Assembly: GCF_021602585.1 (NCBI RefSeq) | Contig: NZ_BQIP01000033.1 | Coordinates: 1-45,302, forward strand | Source: Pseudomonas faucium | GTDB lineage: Bacteria; Pseudomonadota; Gammaproteobacteria; Pseudomonadales; Pseudomonadaceae | DNA length: 45,302 bases | Direction of reading: 5' to 3' | Shown: piece by piece, positions 33,541 to 43,791 of the stretch | Position numbering within the stretch: the first letter of the stretch is position 1 | How the letters are laid out: every line of letters starts with the position of its first letter | The notes under the pieces: generated by a model | Told to the model about the DNA's origin: nothing | Database searches by the model: none | What the model saw: only the letters and a program-made list of their open reading frames with translations | Translations under genes and position numbers: made by a program

Positions 33541-34467
33541 TCAAGCTGGCGCCAATGCCCGTTCTTCTTCGGCCACCACCCGCTCGCACAACTCGATGAT
33601 CTGCTCGCGCATCCAGCGGTTGGCCGGGTCCTGGTCGGTGCTTTCGTGCCAGTACAGGTGGGTTTCCAGCGGCGGCACGTCAACTGGCAGCGGGTGGTAG
33701 CGCAACTGGTGGCGGCGGGCGAAGCGCTCGGGCACGGTCATCGCCATGTCGGTCTGCTGCAGCACCTGGGAGGCCATCAGGTAGTGCTGCGAGCGCAGGG
33801 CGACCTTGCGTTGCACGCCCATCTTGCCCAGCGCCAGGTCGACATAGCCCAGGCCGTTGCGGCGGCTGGAGATATGGATGTGGGTCATGCCCAGGTAGGC
33901 ATCGAGGGTGAGCTTGGCGTCGGCCAGCGGGTGGCCCGGGCGCAGGGCGCAGACGTAGCGGTCGTGGATGAGCTTGACATGACGCACCTGCGGGTCGGTG
34001 TTCAGCGGCGCGTCGACGGCGAAGTCCAGGCGCCCGGCGGCCAGCTCCTTGGTGGTTTCTCGGCGCTTGCACAGGAAGCTTTCGATCAGCACCGACGGGG
34101 CCAGGCGACGCAGGCGCTGGAACAGCGGCGGCAGGATCACCGCCTCGGTGAGGTCGGTCATGCTGATGCGGAAGGTCTTGTTGGCCTGCTGCGGGTTGAA
34201 GATGCGGCTTTCCTGCACCGAGGTGCGCAGCAGCGCCAGGGCGTTGCGCACCGGGCCGATGATGTTCTGCGCCATGGGCGTGGGCACCATGCCCTGGGCG
34301 GTGCGCACGAACAGCGGGTCGTTGAAGGTTTCGCGCAACCGCGACAGCGCGTTGGACACCGCAGGTTGGGTGATGCCGACGATTTGCCCGGCGCGGGTCA
34401 GGTTGGCTTCGGTGTAGATCGCGTCGAAGACGATGAACAGGTTGAGGTCGACCTTGCTGAGGTTCAT
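33541..34467 (-). CDS. LysR family regulator (NodD/NahR-like)
   Basis: A 308-residue regulator with the start of the NodD/NahR subgroup: LSKVDLNLFIVFDAIYTEAN, HTH TRAGQIVGITQPAVSNALSR. The effector domain contains FRISMTDLTEAVILPPL and LDFAVDAPLNTD. This subgroup often senses aromatic or plant-derived compounds. It is divergent from an acyl-CoA dehydrogenase gene, its likely target. Confidence 0.87.
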   Translation of the reverse strand: MNLSKVDLNLFIVFDAIYTEANLTRAGQIVGITQPAVSNALSRLRETFNDPLFVRTAQGMVPTPMAQNIIGPVRNALALLRTSVQESRIFNPQQANKTFRISMTDLTEAVILPPLFQRLRRLAPSVLIESFLCKRRETTKELAAGRLDFAVDAPLNTDPQVRHVKLIHDRYVCALRPGHPLADAKLTLDAYLGMTHIHISSRRNGLGYVDLALGKMGVQRKVALRSQHYLMASQVLQQTDMAMTVPERFARRHQLRYHPLPVDVPPLETHLYWHESTDQDPANRWMREQIIELCERVVAEEERALAPA

Positions 34468-34490
34468 GGGCGCCGCTCTTTGTTGGAATT

Positions 34491-34500
34491 ATCGGCCGAT
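34491..34500. promoter_or_regulatory. Small palindrome in the LysR/acyl-CoA dehydrogenase gap
   Basis: ATCGGCCGAT is a perfect 10-bp palindrome, followed by a second ATCGG at 34506, in an A+T-rich divergent promoter. The ATC-GAT form fits sites of NodD-type LysR proteins; support is slight. Confidence 0.3.
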
Positions 34501-34606
34501 CATATATCGGTTATGAATGTTTATACACGTAGAAAATAGACTAGGTGGATTGAGGCCGGCTGCTCTAGGCTCTGCCCATGTACTTCCAACCGTGAAGGTA
34601 GCCCCG

Positions 34607-35836
<1,230 letters not shown>

Positions 35837-35846
35837 CTGATTGCTT

Positions 35847-35875
35847 TGCGGGACAGGCGCAAGGGTTGTCCCGCA
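35847..35875. terminator. Hairpin between convergent genes
   Basis: TGCGGGACA and TGTCCCGCA form a 9-bp stem around 11 bases in the 47-base gap between the acyl-CoA dehydrogenase and MFS stops. No T-run follows on either side, so it may act only as a weak bidirectional terminator. Confidence 0.45.
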
Positions 35876-35883
35876 TTGCTGGT

Positions 35884-37107
35884 TCAGGACTCTTTCTGAG
35901 CAGTCTTTTCGCAGTTTCTGTAGGTGCTGGTAGTGAACAGCACAATTACAGAAACCAGCGCCAGCGCTCCCCAGCCATAGGCATAGGTGCCAAGGCTGTC
36001 TCGCGATAGGCCAATGATCGGCGGTATCAGAACTACGGAAACCTGATTGGCTGTCATGGCCATCCCCAGCGCGAAACCCTTGCGATCTTCGGGAGCGGTC
36101 TCTGCTATATAGGCCACCCAAGGGCCATACCAGCCGTAGGCAAAGAAGCCCGTCACCGCCATGAAAGCACTCAGGATTGCCAGGTTCTGGGTTTGCAGAA
36201 AGGGTAAAACTACCAAGATGGCGGTTACCGCGCCCAGGCAAGTCATCACGGGGTAGTACCGTCCAGCCTTGCAACGGTCGCTCCAGGCCGCCAGGATAAT
36301 TCTGCCCGCGATACCGGCTCCCAGCACCACGAAGAACAGCATGGCGGCAACGGAATTTTCAAGGCCTAGCGAAGTGTGGAGGTATAACACCAGAAACACC
36401 GAAATGGCGTACTGGGAGGCGGTAAGGCTGGCACCAGACAACATGATCTTTCTCATGGAAGGGTGCGATGCCATCGACAGTCGTGACAGCGCCGCCAACT
36501 TTAGATCGATCGGTTTTTTTGCGATGCGGGGTTGTGTTTGGGGTGTTTTGTAAAGCGCCATGAATACAAGCGCACCAAACAAGGCGATCAGCCCGCCCGC
36601 GAGGAAAGCTGCATGAACCGAATATTGGATGGCAATGAATGGAAGCAGCAGTGCAGCCATTGCGCCGCCAAGGGGCAGTCCGGCTTGTCGTATACCCATG
36701 GCGAAACCTAGCTGGTTTCCTTTGAACCAATTGGAGACGGACTTGCTCCCCCCGGGTTGGGCAGTGCTGTAACCGAAGCCTAACAGGATGAGCGCTATAA
36801 GCAGTTGCGCATAGGCGTCAGCCAGCGCGGCCGCGCACAGCGAGGCGCCCACGATCAATGTGCCAATGCCTACAACAAAGCGTTCGCTGTATCTGTCCAG
36901 CAGCTCGCCTGCAATCAGAAGGCCAGCCAGCGGGATCAATTGTGCAGCGGAAATCAGCATGCCTATTTGCCAGTCGCTGAGGCTCATCTCGGACTTGACA
37001 TTCGATGCGATGGAGCCGAAGCCCTGGACGAAGAAGCAGGCACAGGCTTGAGCGAATGTGGCTGTAACTAAGATCACCCATCGATAGGGATTATTAAGGG
37101 TATCCAA
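35884..37107 (-). CDS. MFS transporter with atypical base composition
   Basis: A 407-residue, twelve-helix carrier. The helix 2-3 loop has the MFS motif AGELLDRYSERFVVG, and FGYSTAQPGGSKSVSNWFKG resembles oxalate/formate- or monocarboxylate-type carriers. Residues 380-407 are charged and cytoplasmic. Unlike its neighbours the gene uses many A/T-ended codons and is visibly poorer in G+C, as is the DNA in front of it; recent acquisition is likely. It has no operon partners, so the substrate is unknown. An 8-bp-arm palindrome lies 10 bases before the ATG. Confidence 0.85.
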   Translation of the reverse strand: MDTLNNPYRWVILVTATFAQACACFFVQGFGSIASNVKSEMSLSDWQIGMLISAAQLIPLAGLLIAGELLDRYSERFVVGIGTLIVGASLCAAALADAYAQLLIALILLGFGYSTAQPGGSKSVSNWFKGNQLGFAMGIRQAGLPLGGAMAALLLPFIAIQYSVHAAFLAGGLIALFGALVFMALYKTPQTQPRIAKKPIDLKLAALSRLSMASHPSMRKIMLSGASLTASQYAISVFLVLYLHTSLGLENSVAAMLFFVVLGAGIAGRIILAAWSDRCKAGRYYPVMTCLGAVTAILVVLPFLQTQNLAILSAFMAVTGFFAYGWYGPWVAYIAETAPEDRKGFALGMAMTANQVSVVLIPPIIGLSRDSLGTYAYGWGALALVSVIVLFTTSTYRNCEKTAQKES

Positions 37108-37116
37108 CTGCCTGGT

Positions 37117-37140
37117 CTCATTCCGAGGGGTGGGAATGAG
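37117..37140. promoter_or_regulatory. Palindromic operator candidate before the acquired MFS gene
   Basis: CTCATTCC, 8 bases, GGAATGAG is a perfect dyad placed 10-33 bases upstream of the MFS start codon, where it could block transcription or ribosome access. Confidence 0.45.
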
Positions 37141-37226
37141 AAAGTAGGAATTTGGAGAGGGGTAGTCAATCTTTCATAATGTAGGGTTTTTCTTCTTATG
37201 ATATGAGAGTAGTGAAGGCCGCTTTA

Positions 37227-37265
37227 GAAAAACAAATCACGCATGGTTGCTAGCCATGCGTGATT
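37227..37265 (-). terminator. Rho-independent terminator of the terC-like gene
   Basis: On the minus strand AATCACGCATGG and CCATGCGTGATT form a perfect 12-bp stem with a 7-base loop, followed by TTTGTTTTTC. It lies 22 bases beyond the stop. Confidence 0.8.
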
Positions 37266-37287
37266 CTTGATGTGGCACTTCGAAGGT

Positions 37288-38343
37288 TCAAGTCCGCAAC
37301 TCGGGATCCTTTTCCTTCACCTGAGGCGCAGCGTTTTCGCTCACTATCGATTCATCTTCCACCGCCGGTTTTTCTCCCCGCGTCTTGATCAACGAAACCA
37401 CCACCCCACCCAGCAACAACCCGAACGTCACCCCCAACGACAACAGCGCCGGCACCTTACCGACCATGCCGTGGTAGAAGATCTTGCAGCCAATGAAGAT
37501 CAGCACCAAGGCCAGCGCATACTTGAGGTACACAAACCGGTGCATCAACGCCGAAAGCGCAAAGTACAGCGAGCGCAAGCCCAGGATGGCGAAGATGTTC
37601 GAGGTGTAGACGATGAACGGGTCCTGGGTAATGGCGAAGATCGCCGGCACGCTGTCGACGGCGAATACCAGGTCGGCCAACTCGATCAGCACCAGCGCCA
37701 GGAACAAGGGCGTGGCATAGCGCAGTGCCTTGCTCTGGCCCGGCGGGGTAAGGCGCACGAAGAAGTGCGCGCCGTGGATCTGGTCGGTGACGCGGATGTG
37801 CCGGCGGACGAACTTGAGGATCGGGTTGTTGGCCAGGTCCGGATGGCTGTCTTCTTTGGACAGGGCCATCTTCACCCCGGTGAACAGCAGGAAGGCACCG
37901 AAGATATAGAGCACCCATTCGAAGTTCTGCACCAGGGTTGCGCCCACGCCGATCATGATCGCGCGCAGGAACACCACGCCGAGGATGCCCCAGAACAGCA
38001 CCCGGTGCTGGTAGCGGCGGGGGATGGCGAAGAAGCCGAAGATCATCGCCATGACGAACACGTTGTCCATCGACAGCGACTGCTCCACCAGGAACCCGGT
38101 GTAGAACTCCAGCGCCGACTGCGCGCCCAGCTCGTACCAGACCCAGGCGCCGAACAGCACGCCGACGCTGAAATAGCCTGAATACAGCAGCAGGCTCTCG
38201 CGCATTTCGATTTCGCGGTGCTGGCGGTGCAGCACGCCCAGGTCGAGCACCAGCAAGGCAATGACGATGGTGAGAAACACCAGCCACAACCAGGTGCTGG
38301 TGCCGAGCAAAGGTGAAGTGAGGAATGTCTGCAGAGCTGTCAT
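37288..38343 (-). CDS. TerC/Alx family membrane protein
   Basis: A 351-residue inner-membrane protein with about nine helices. The two family blocks are present: FLVEQSLSMDNVFVMAMIFG with its Asp, and LIELADLVFAVDSVPAIFAI with two more Asp residues that form the ion path. Relatives include E. coli Alx and MeeY-type manganese exporters and TerC of tellurite resistance. AAGGAGG is 6 bases before ATG 38343. I looked for the yybP-ykoY manganese riboswitch common in front of such genes and did not find its conserved loops. The C-terminal tail is charged. Confidence 0.88.
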   Translation of the reverse strand: MTALQTFLTSPLLGTSTWLWLVFLTIVIALLVLDLGVLHRQHREIEMRESLLLYSGYFSVGVLFGAWVWYELGAQSALEFYTGFLVEQSLSMDNVFVMAMIFGFFAIPRRYQHRVLFWGILGVVFLRAIMIGVGATLVQNFEWVLYIFGAFLLFTGVKMALSKEDSHPDLANNPILKFVRRHIRVTDQIHGAHFFVRLTPPGQSKALRYATPLFLALVLIELADLVFAVDSVPAIFAITQDPFIVYTSNIFAILGLRSLYFALSALMHRFVYLKYALALVLIFIGCKIFYHGMVGKVPALLSLGVTFGLLLGGVVVSLIKTRGEKPAVEDESIVSENAAPQVKEKDPELRT

Positions 38344-38505
38344 GAGCCCCTCCTTGAATGTCGACGTTGCTTGGCAACAGTGATCCGACATGGCGGCGCG
38401 GTTGCCGTCAGAGGGGCCCGGTATCACGTGGATTTGAGCCTAGACCCAATAAAGCGTGATGCCGAATGGCGCGATGTTACAAAACTTTGCCTGCCAGGGC
38501 GGCGG

Positions 38506-39516
38506 TCAAGGCACCCACTGCGCCCGGTCGGCAATGGCTTGCGCCCGTTGCAGCAGTTCGCCAGCACCAGCCTCACCGGCCACCGCCAGGCGCAGCCTGC
38601 CCAAGGCCCGGCCCTGTATGCGCTCGATCGAACCTTCAAGCAGGCGCACCTGCGAGCCCAGGGCGGCGGCCAGCAACCCCAGGTCCGGCTCGATGCCTTT
38701 CACACCGGTGAAATGCAGCTCCAGGTGCGCCTCGTCCGTGGCCTGGCGCGGGCGCTCGTGGCTGCCCAGCAGCAACTGGCTGACCGCATGCTGCGGCGCC
38801 CCGAACACCTGCCACACCTCGCCCTGTTCGACCACGCTGCCGTGCTCCAGCACGGCCACGCGGTCGCACAGGTCGCGGATCACTTCCATCTCGTGGGTGA
38901 TCAGCACGATGGTCAGGCCCAACCGCTGGTTGATGTCGCGCAGCAGCGCAAGGATGGCGCGGGTGCTTTGCGGGTCGAGGGCCGAGGTGGCCTCGTCGCA
39001 CAGCAGGATGTCCGGTTGCAGCACCAGCGCACGGGCAATGCCTACCCGCTGTTTCTGCCCGCCCGACAGCTGCGCCGGGTAGGCATTGGCCCGCTCGGCA
39101 AGGCCGACCAGTTGCAACAGTTCGCTGACCCTGCGGGTGCGCTCCGGCGCCGGCACACCGGCCATCTGCATCGGCAGCGCGACGTTATCGGCGACCGTGC
39201 GGCTGGCCAGCAGGTTGAAGTGCTGGAAGATCATCGCCACCTTGCGCCGCAAGTTACGAAGGCCGGCAGTCCCGAGCGCGGCGATGTCCTCGCCGTCGAG
39301 CAACACCTGCCCGTCGCTGGGCGTTTCCAGGCGGTTGAGCAAGCGCAGCAGGGTGGACTTGCCCGCGCCACTGCGGCCGATGATGCCGAACACCTCACCG
39401 CGGCGGATGTGCAGATCGATGCCTTGCAGCGCCGGCAGGTCGCCATAGCGTTTGTGCACCCCGCGCACTTGCAGTTGCGCGGTTGCAGCCAGAACTTCTT
39501 GGGGAAAGCGGGTCAT
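38506..39516 (-). CDS. metN: MetN-type ABC transporter ATPase
   Basis: A 336-residue ATPase. Walker [10 protein letters not shown] (47-55), Q-loop in [12 protein letters not shown], signature [10 protein letters not shown], Walker [13 protein letters not shown] and the switch His in LITHEMEV are all intact. The C-terminal 80 residues form the NIL (ACT-like) domain that gives methionine feedback in MetN. As last gene of the sulfur operon it powers the MetI/MetQ-like importer; the substrate may be an organosulfur compound rather than methionine (inference). Confidence 0.85.
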   Translation of the reverse strand: MTRFPQEVLAATAQLQVRGVHKRYGDLPALQGIDLHIRRGEVFGIIGRSGAGKSTLLRLLNRLETPSDGQVLLDGEDIAALGTAGLRNLRRKVAMIFQHFNLLASRTVADNVALPMQMAGVPAPERTRRVSELLQLVGLAERANAYPAQLSGGQKQRVGIARALVLQPDILLCDEATSALDPQSTRAILALLRDINQRLGLTIVLITHEMEVIRDLCDRVAVLEHGSVVEQGEVWQVFGAPQHAVSQLLLGSHERPRQATDEAHLELHFTGVKGIEPDLGLLAAALGSQVRLLEGSIERIQGRALGRLRLAVAGEAGAGELLQRAQAIADRAQWVP

Positions 39517-39534
39517 GGGTGACGTTCTCGCTGG

Positions 39535-40314
39535 TCAGAAACCCGGGGCGATCTGCCCTTTGTAGCGGGTCAGGATGAAGTTGCGAACCTCTGGCGAATT
39601 CAGCGCCTTGGCCAGTTTCTGCAGGCCTTCGTCGTGCAGGTTGTCCGGGCGCGCCACCAGGTATTCGACGTACAGGTCCTTGCCCTTTTCGACGATCAGC
39701 GCGCTGCTGGTATCGATGCCGGCTTCCAGGGCGTAGTTGGCGAAGACGAACGCCAGGTCCACCTGCTTCACCGAGCGCGCCAGCATGGCGCCTTCCAGTT
39801 CGCGGATCTTCAAGTGGTGCGGGTTGGCGGTGATGTCGCGCTGGGTCGACTGCGGGTTGCTTGGCTCCTTGAGGCCGATCAGCCCGGCTTCGGCCAGCAG
39901 CACCAGGGCCCGGCCGGTGTTCACCGGGTCGTTGGGGATGGCCACGCTGGCGCCATCGGGCAGCTCGGCGATGCGCTTGTACTTGGCCGAATAGGCGCCG
40001 AACGGCTCGATGTGCACGCCGACCACCGGCACCAGGTCGGTGTGGCGAGTCTTGTTGAAGTCATCGAGGAACGGGCGGTACTGGTAGTAGTTGGCGTCCA
40101 GGTTCTTCTGCGCCAGTTGCAGGTTGGGCTGGATGAAGTCGTTGAACACCTTGATGTCCAGGTCGACGCCTTCCTTGGCCAGGGTGGGTTTGACGAACTC
40201 GAGGATCTCGGCGTGGGGGACCGGGGTGGCGCCGACCACCAGGTGCTCGGCCGCGTGCGCGGCGAAGCTGTTGGCGGCGATGAGGGTGGCAAGGGCAGCA
40301 AGGGTCTTTTTCAT
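39535..40314 (-). CDS. metQ: MetQ-type substrate-binding protein
   Basis: A 259-residue periplasmic NlpA-family binding protein. The signal peptide is MKKTLAALATLIAANSFAAH with cleavage after AHA; no lipobox cysteine exists, so it is a soluble form. LVVGATPVPHAEILEFVKPT, NYYQYRPFLDDFN and VAIPNDPVNTGRALVLLAEA are family hallmarks. It lies between permease and ATPase genes of the same operon. Confidence 0.87.
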   Translation of the reverse strand: MKKTLAALATLIAANSFAAHAAEHLVVGATPVPHAEILEFVKPTLAKEGVDLDIKVFNDFIQPNLQLAQKNLDANYYQYRPFLDDFNKTRHTDLVPVVGVHIEPFGAYSAKYKRIAELPDGASVAIPNDPVNTGRALVLLAEAGLIGLKEPSNPQSTQRDITANPHHLKIRELEGAMLARSVKQVDLAFVFANYALEAGIDTSSALIVEKGKDLYVEYLVARPDNLHDEGLQKLAKALNSPEVRNFILTRYKGQIAPGF

Positions 40315-40339
40315 GGCAGTGTCCTGAAAGGGTTTGGAG

Positions 40340-41005
40340 TCAGCGTCGGGTGAAATGCCGAACAAGGCGGTCGCCGCCCATCTGCAGCGCCTGCACCAGC
40401 ACGATCAGCAGCAGCACGGTGGCCACCATCACGTCGGTCTGGAAGCGTTGATAGCCAAAGCGGATGGCCAGGTCGCCCAGGCCGCCGCCACCGATCACCC
40501 CGGCCATGGCGGTGTAGTCCACCAGCACGATGGCCGTGACGGTGACGGCTGCGAGCAGCCCGGTGCGGGCCTCGGGCAGCAGGGTGTGCCAGATGATCTG
40601 GCGGATGCTGCCGCCCATGGCCTGGCTGGCTTCGACCAGGCCCCGGTCGACTTCACGCAGGGCGGTTTCCACCAGCCGCGCGAAGAACGGCGTGCAGCCC
40701 ACCACCAGCGGCGGGATGGTGCCGCGCACCCCCAGCGAGGTGCCGGTGAGCACGGTGGTGAGCGGGATCAGCACGATCAGCAGGATGATGAACGGCAGCG
40801 AGCGCAGCACGTTGACCAGCGCCGACAGCACGCGATACAGCGGTGCATTGGCCAGCAGCTGGCGTTGCCCGGTGAGGTACAGCAGCACCCCCAGCGGCAG
40901 CCCGAACAGCACCGTGAAGCCCAGCGCGGCGCCGAGCATGCTCAGCGTGTCGATGCAAGCCTGGAGGATTTCCACCCAGTCCAGGTTCGCCAGCAGCTCG
41001 TTCAT
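40340..41005 (-). CDS. metI: MetI-type ABC permease
   Basis: A 221-residue permease with five membrane segments. The EAA loop that docks the ATPase is visible as GLVEASQAMGGSIRQIIWHT. The MetI segment LRSLPFIILLIVLIPLTTVL is characteristic. Its ATG 41005 overlaps the stop of the monooxygenase gene (ATGA), so the two are translationally coupled. Confidence 0.87.
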   Translation of the reverse strand: MNELLANLDWVEILQACIDTLSMLGAALGFTVLFGLPLGVLLYLTGQRQLLANAPLYRVLSALVNVLRSLPFIILLIVLIPLTTVLTGTSLGVRGTIPPLVVGCTPFFARLVETALREVDRGLVEASQAMGGSIRQIIWHTLLPEARTGLLAAVTVTAIVLVDYTAMAGVIGGGGLGDLAIRFGYQRFQTDVMVATVLLLIVLVQALQMGGDRLVRHFTRR

Positions 41006-42375
41006 CGCCGTGCCTCCTGGCGCAGCGTCGCCACCGGATGCGGCGCGCGCAGGCGGTCGCCCTGGCCGAACAGTTTGTTGCGCAGGGTGCCTTGGGCGTA
41101 TTCGCGCTTGAACAGCCCACGCGCCTGCAGCTCCGGCACCAGCAGGTCGACCACGGCGGTGAAGGTTTCCGGGGCCACCACGCTGGCCAGGTTGAAGCCA
41201 TCGACATCGGTGTCCTCGACCCATGCCTGCAACTGGTCGGCCACGGTCTGCGCCGAACCGACCAGCACCGGCCCGTCGCCACCGATGGCGCAGTAGTCGG
41301 CGATCTCGGCGGCGGTCCAGGTACGCGAAGGGTCGGCCCGGGTGAATGCCTCGACGACGGACTGGATGGCTTCGCTTGGGACTTCGCGCAGCACCTGGCC
41401 CGGTTCCAGCTTGGCAAAGTCGATGCCGGTCCAGCCCGACATCAGGGTCAAGGCGCCTGTGGCACTGGCGTATTCGCGGTACTCGCGCAGCAAGGCCAGG
41501 GCAGCTTCATCGGTTGGTGCGACGATCACCGTCAGCTGCTCGAAGACCAGCACGCTGTCGGCCGCCCGGCCCGCTGCGACGGCGGCCGTGCGCAAGTCGG
41601 CGACCTGCTTTTTCAATACTGCGCGGGTTGGCGCTGCGACGAACACGCATTCGGCGTTGCCGGCGGCGAACGCCCGGCCACGGCTGGAGGCGCCGGCCTG
41701 GTAGAGCACCGGCGTGCGCTGCGGCGATGGCTCGCTGAGGTGAAAGCCGGGCACCTTGAAGTAGGTGCCTTCATGCTCGATGCCATGCACCTTGCGCGGG
41801 TCGGCGTACACCCCGCTGGCCCGGTCGGCGCACACCGCATCGTCTTCCCAGCTGGTTTCCCAGAGCTTGTAGCAGACCTGCAGGTATTCCTCGGCCAGGG
41901 CGTAGCGCTGGTCGTGGCTAAGCTGGTCGCGCTGGCCGAGGTTGCGTGCGCCGCTGGCCAGGTACGAGGTGACGATGTTCCAGCCGGCGCGGCCCTGGGT
42001 CAGGTGGTCCAGCGTGCTCATGCGCCGGGCGAACGGGAACGGGTGCTCGAACGACACCGAGGCGGTCACGCCAAAACCCAGGTGGCGGGTGGCGGCGGCC
42101 ATGGCCGGCACCAGTTGCAGCGGGTCGTTGACCGGCACCTGGGCGGCGTTGGCCAGGGCCGCGTCGGCGCTGGCGCCATATACGTCGTACACGCCCAGCA
42201 CGTCGGCGATGAACAGGCCGTCGATGCAGCCGCGCTCCAGGGTTTGGGCCAGCTCCACCCAGTAGTGGATATCGGTGTAGCGCGTGGCCTGGTCGCGCGG
42301 GTGGCGCCACAGGCCCGGCGACAGGTGGCCGACGGTGTTCATGGCGAAGGCGTTGAGGCGAATCTGCTTGGTCAT
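41002..42375 (-). CDS. FMN-dependent monooxygenase, NtaA/SnaA/DszA family
   Basis: A 457-residue luciferase-like flavin monooxygenase. The start MTKQIRLNAFAMNTVGHLSP, then GLWRHPRD, and the stretch GRAGWNIVTSYLASGARNLG are the NtaA/DszA signature. Such enzymes use FMNH2 to open C-S or C-N bonds (dibenzothiophene sulfone, nitrilotriacetate, sulfonates, sulfones). Sitting between sfnB and an organosulfur importer it most likely desulfurises the imported compound. No flavin reductase is encoded in this operon. Confidence 0.87.
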   Translation of the reverse strand: MTKQIRLNAFAMNTVGHLSPGLWRHPRDQATRYTDIHYWVELAQTLERGCIDGLFIADVLGVYDVYGASADAALANAAQVPVNDPLQLVPAMAAATRHLGFGVTASVSFEHPFPFARRMSTLDHLTQGRAGWNIVTSYLASGARNLGQRDQLSHDQRYALAEEYLQVCYKLWETSWEDDAVCADRASGVYADPRKVHGIEHEGTYFKVPGFHLSEPSPQRTPVLYQAGASSRGRAFAAGNAECVFVAAPTRAVLKKQVADLRTAAVAAGRAADSVLVFEQLTVIVAPTDEAALALLREYREYASATGALTLMSGWTGIDFAKLEPGQVLREVPSEAIQSVVEAFTRADPSRTWTAAEIADYCAIGGDGPVLVGSAQTVADQLQAWVEDTDVDGFNLASVVAPETFTAVVDLLVPELQARGLFKREYAQGTLRNKLFGQGDRLRAPHPVATLRQEARR

Positions 42376-42385
42376 GGCGCGGGCC

Positions 42386-43609
42386 TCAGTTCCAGTCGTG
42401 GCGGGCCGGCTTGATGCCATTCAAGGCCCAGTTGCCGACCAGGTGGTACTTCCAGCGCACCGGGTCGTGCAGGGTGTGCACGCGGGCGTTGCGCCAGTGG
42501 CGGTCGAAGTTGTGGCGGGTCAGCGAAGAGCGCGTGCCGCCCAGCTCGAACAGGCGGTTGCTGGCTTCGATGGCCGCTTCGGTGGTCAGCACCTTGGCCT
42601 TGGCCACGGCCAGCGAGGCGGCGGCGACGTTGTCTTCGTCGGGCGCGGGCTTGGCCTTGTCCATGACCCAGCCGGCACGTTCGAGCAGGGCCTCGGCGGC
42701 CTCCTGGCGGATCTCCAGGGACCCGACCTGGATGATCGTCAACGGGTCATCGCTGGCGCGCTCGACCTTGGCGTCGATCCACGGGCGGGCGTGCTCGCGG
42801 ACGAAGGCGATGGTGTCGTCCAGCGCTGCGCGGCCGATGCCGGCGTCGATCGCGGCGGTGGTCAGCTGGGCGAACGGGCCGGCCAGGGTCGGGCCTTCAT
42901 AGGAGCGGTAGCTGGGGAACAGGTTGAAGGCCGGCACGCGCAGGCCGTCGAGCAGCACCGTGCCGCTGGAGGTGGTGCGCTGGCCCATGCTGCTCCAGTC
43001 GTCGACGATCACCAGCCCAGGGGTGCCGCGCTGGACGAAGGCGAGCTGGCCACGGCCCTGTTCGTCCAGGGCCAGCACGCCGAGCCAGTGGGCGTACAGC
43101 GAGCCGGTGCAATAGCCTTTGCGCCCGTCGATGCGGTAGCCATCACCTTCGGCGACCAGCCGGGTGCTGATGTCCTGCACGGTCTTGCCGCCGGTTTCGG
43201 AAAGGGCATTGGCGAAGCGGTTGCCTTTCAAGGCCAGGTCGAAGAAGAAACGCTTCTGCGCCTCGCTGCCTTGCAGGCGGATGTCTTCGAGCAGGCAGTA
43301 GTGGTTCTGCGGGATCTGGCCGAGCGAAGGGTCGGCGGCAGAGACGATGGCGATCACCTGCGCCAGGGTGGCGAAGGACACTTCGGCGCCGCCGTACTCA
43401 CGGGGCACGGTGATGCCCCACAGGCCACTGTTGGAGTAGGCATCGACGATATCGGCGGGCACCGCGCGGTTGCGGTCGCGCTCGGCGGCGCCTTCGCGCA
43501 GCAGGGCGGCGACGCGGTGGGCGATGGCGATGGCTTCGTCGTCGTCGGCGATCAGGTGGGCGTTGGGGTGGCGGATGTCGTAGTGCGCAGAGACGGTTTC
43601 AGTCGGCAT
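42386..43609 (-). CDS. sfnB: SfnB family sulfur acquisition oxidoreductase
   Basis: A 407-residue acyl-CoA-dehydrogenase-fold flavoenzyme of the SfnB/DszC type. SNSGLWGITVPREYGGAEVS, IPQNHYCLLEDIRLQGSEAQ and the C-terminal GGTRSSLTRHNFDRHWRNAR with HTLHDPVRWKYH are characteristic. SfnB belongs to sulfate-starvation systems that use dimethyl sulfone and related compounds. It heads the operon, 10 bases before the next gene, with GAGG before its ATG and a sigma-54 promoter upstream. Confidence 0.88.
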   Translation of the reverse strand: MPTETVSAHYDIRHPNAHLIADDDEAIAIAHRVAALLREGAAERDRNRAVPADIVDAYSNSGLWGITVPREYGGAEVSFATLAQVIAIVSAADPSLGQIPQNHYCLLEDIRLQGSEAQKRFFFDLALKGNRFANALSETGGKTVQDISTRLVAEGDGYRIDGRKGYCTGSLYAHWLGVLALDEQGRGQLAFVQRGTPGLVIVDDWSSMGQRTTSSGTVLLDGLRVPAFNLFPSYRSYEGPTLAGPFAQLTTAAIDAGIGRAALDDTIAFVREHARPWIDAKVERASDDPLTIIQVGSLEIRQEAAEALLERAGWVMDKAKPAPDEDNVAAASLAVAKAKVLTTEAAIEASNRLFELGGTRSSLTRHNFDRHWRNARVHTLHDPVRWKYHLVGNWALNGIKPARHDWN

Positions 43610-43644
43610 GTTGACCTCGGAGACTGGATGGTTGAATCCATGTC

Positions 43645-43660
43645 TGCAGGGCTCATGCCA
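43645..43660 (-). promoter_or_regulatory. Sigma-54 (-24/-12) promoter of the sulfur operon
   Basis: On the minus strand TGGCATGAGCCCTGCA matches the consensus TGGCACG-N4-TTGCW at 10 of 12 fixed positions, including GG at -24 and GC at -12 at exact spacing. Transcription would start near 43634, 25 bases before the sfnB ATG. SfnR-type activators of sulfone genes work with sigma-54. Confidence 0.75.
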
Positions 43661-43710
43661 GAATCAAATGCCTTTGAAATCAGGCGATTGGCGCGACTAA
43701 CGCAGCCTTT

Positions 43711-43774
43711 GTGTTGCGCCGCACGAACAAGTGTTGAAGGGCTGTCTGCCGTGCAACAGTTCCCTCGGCAACAC
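43711..43774. promoter_or_regulatory. Repeat cluster, possible enhancer site of the sulfur operon
   Basis: GTGTTG occurs at 43711 and 43731; its complement family GCAACA occurs at 43752 and 43768. These lie 50-115 bases upstream of the -24 box, the usual distance for sites of sigma-54 activators. The match to any known site is untested. Confidence 0.35.
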
Positions 43775-43791
43775 TGGCGCGGCTGTGCGCC

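Noticed and set aside
38344-38505. yybP-ykoY (manganese) riboswitch before the terC-like gene
   Set aside because: TerC/Alx genes often carry it, so I looked on the minus strand for its conserved purine-rich loop elements. Only a small GTTGC-CAA-GCAAC hairpin is present, and the conserved loops are not.
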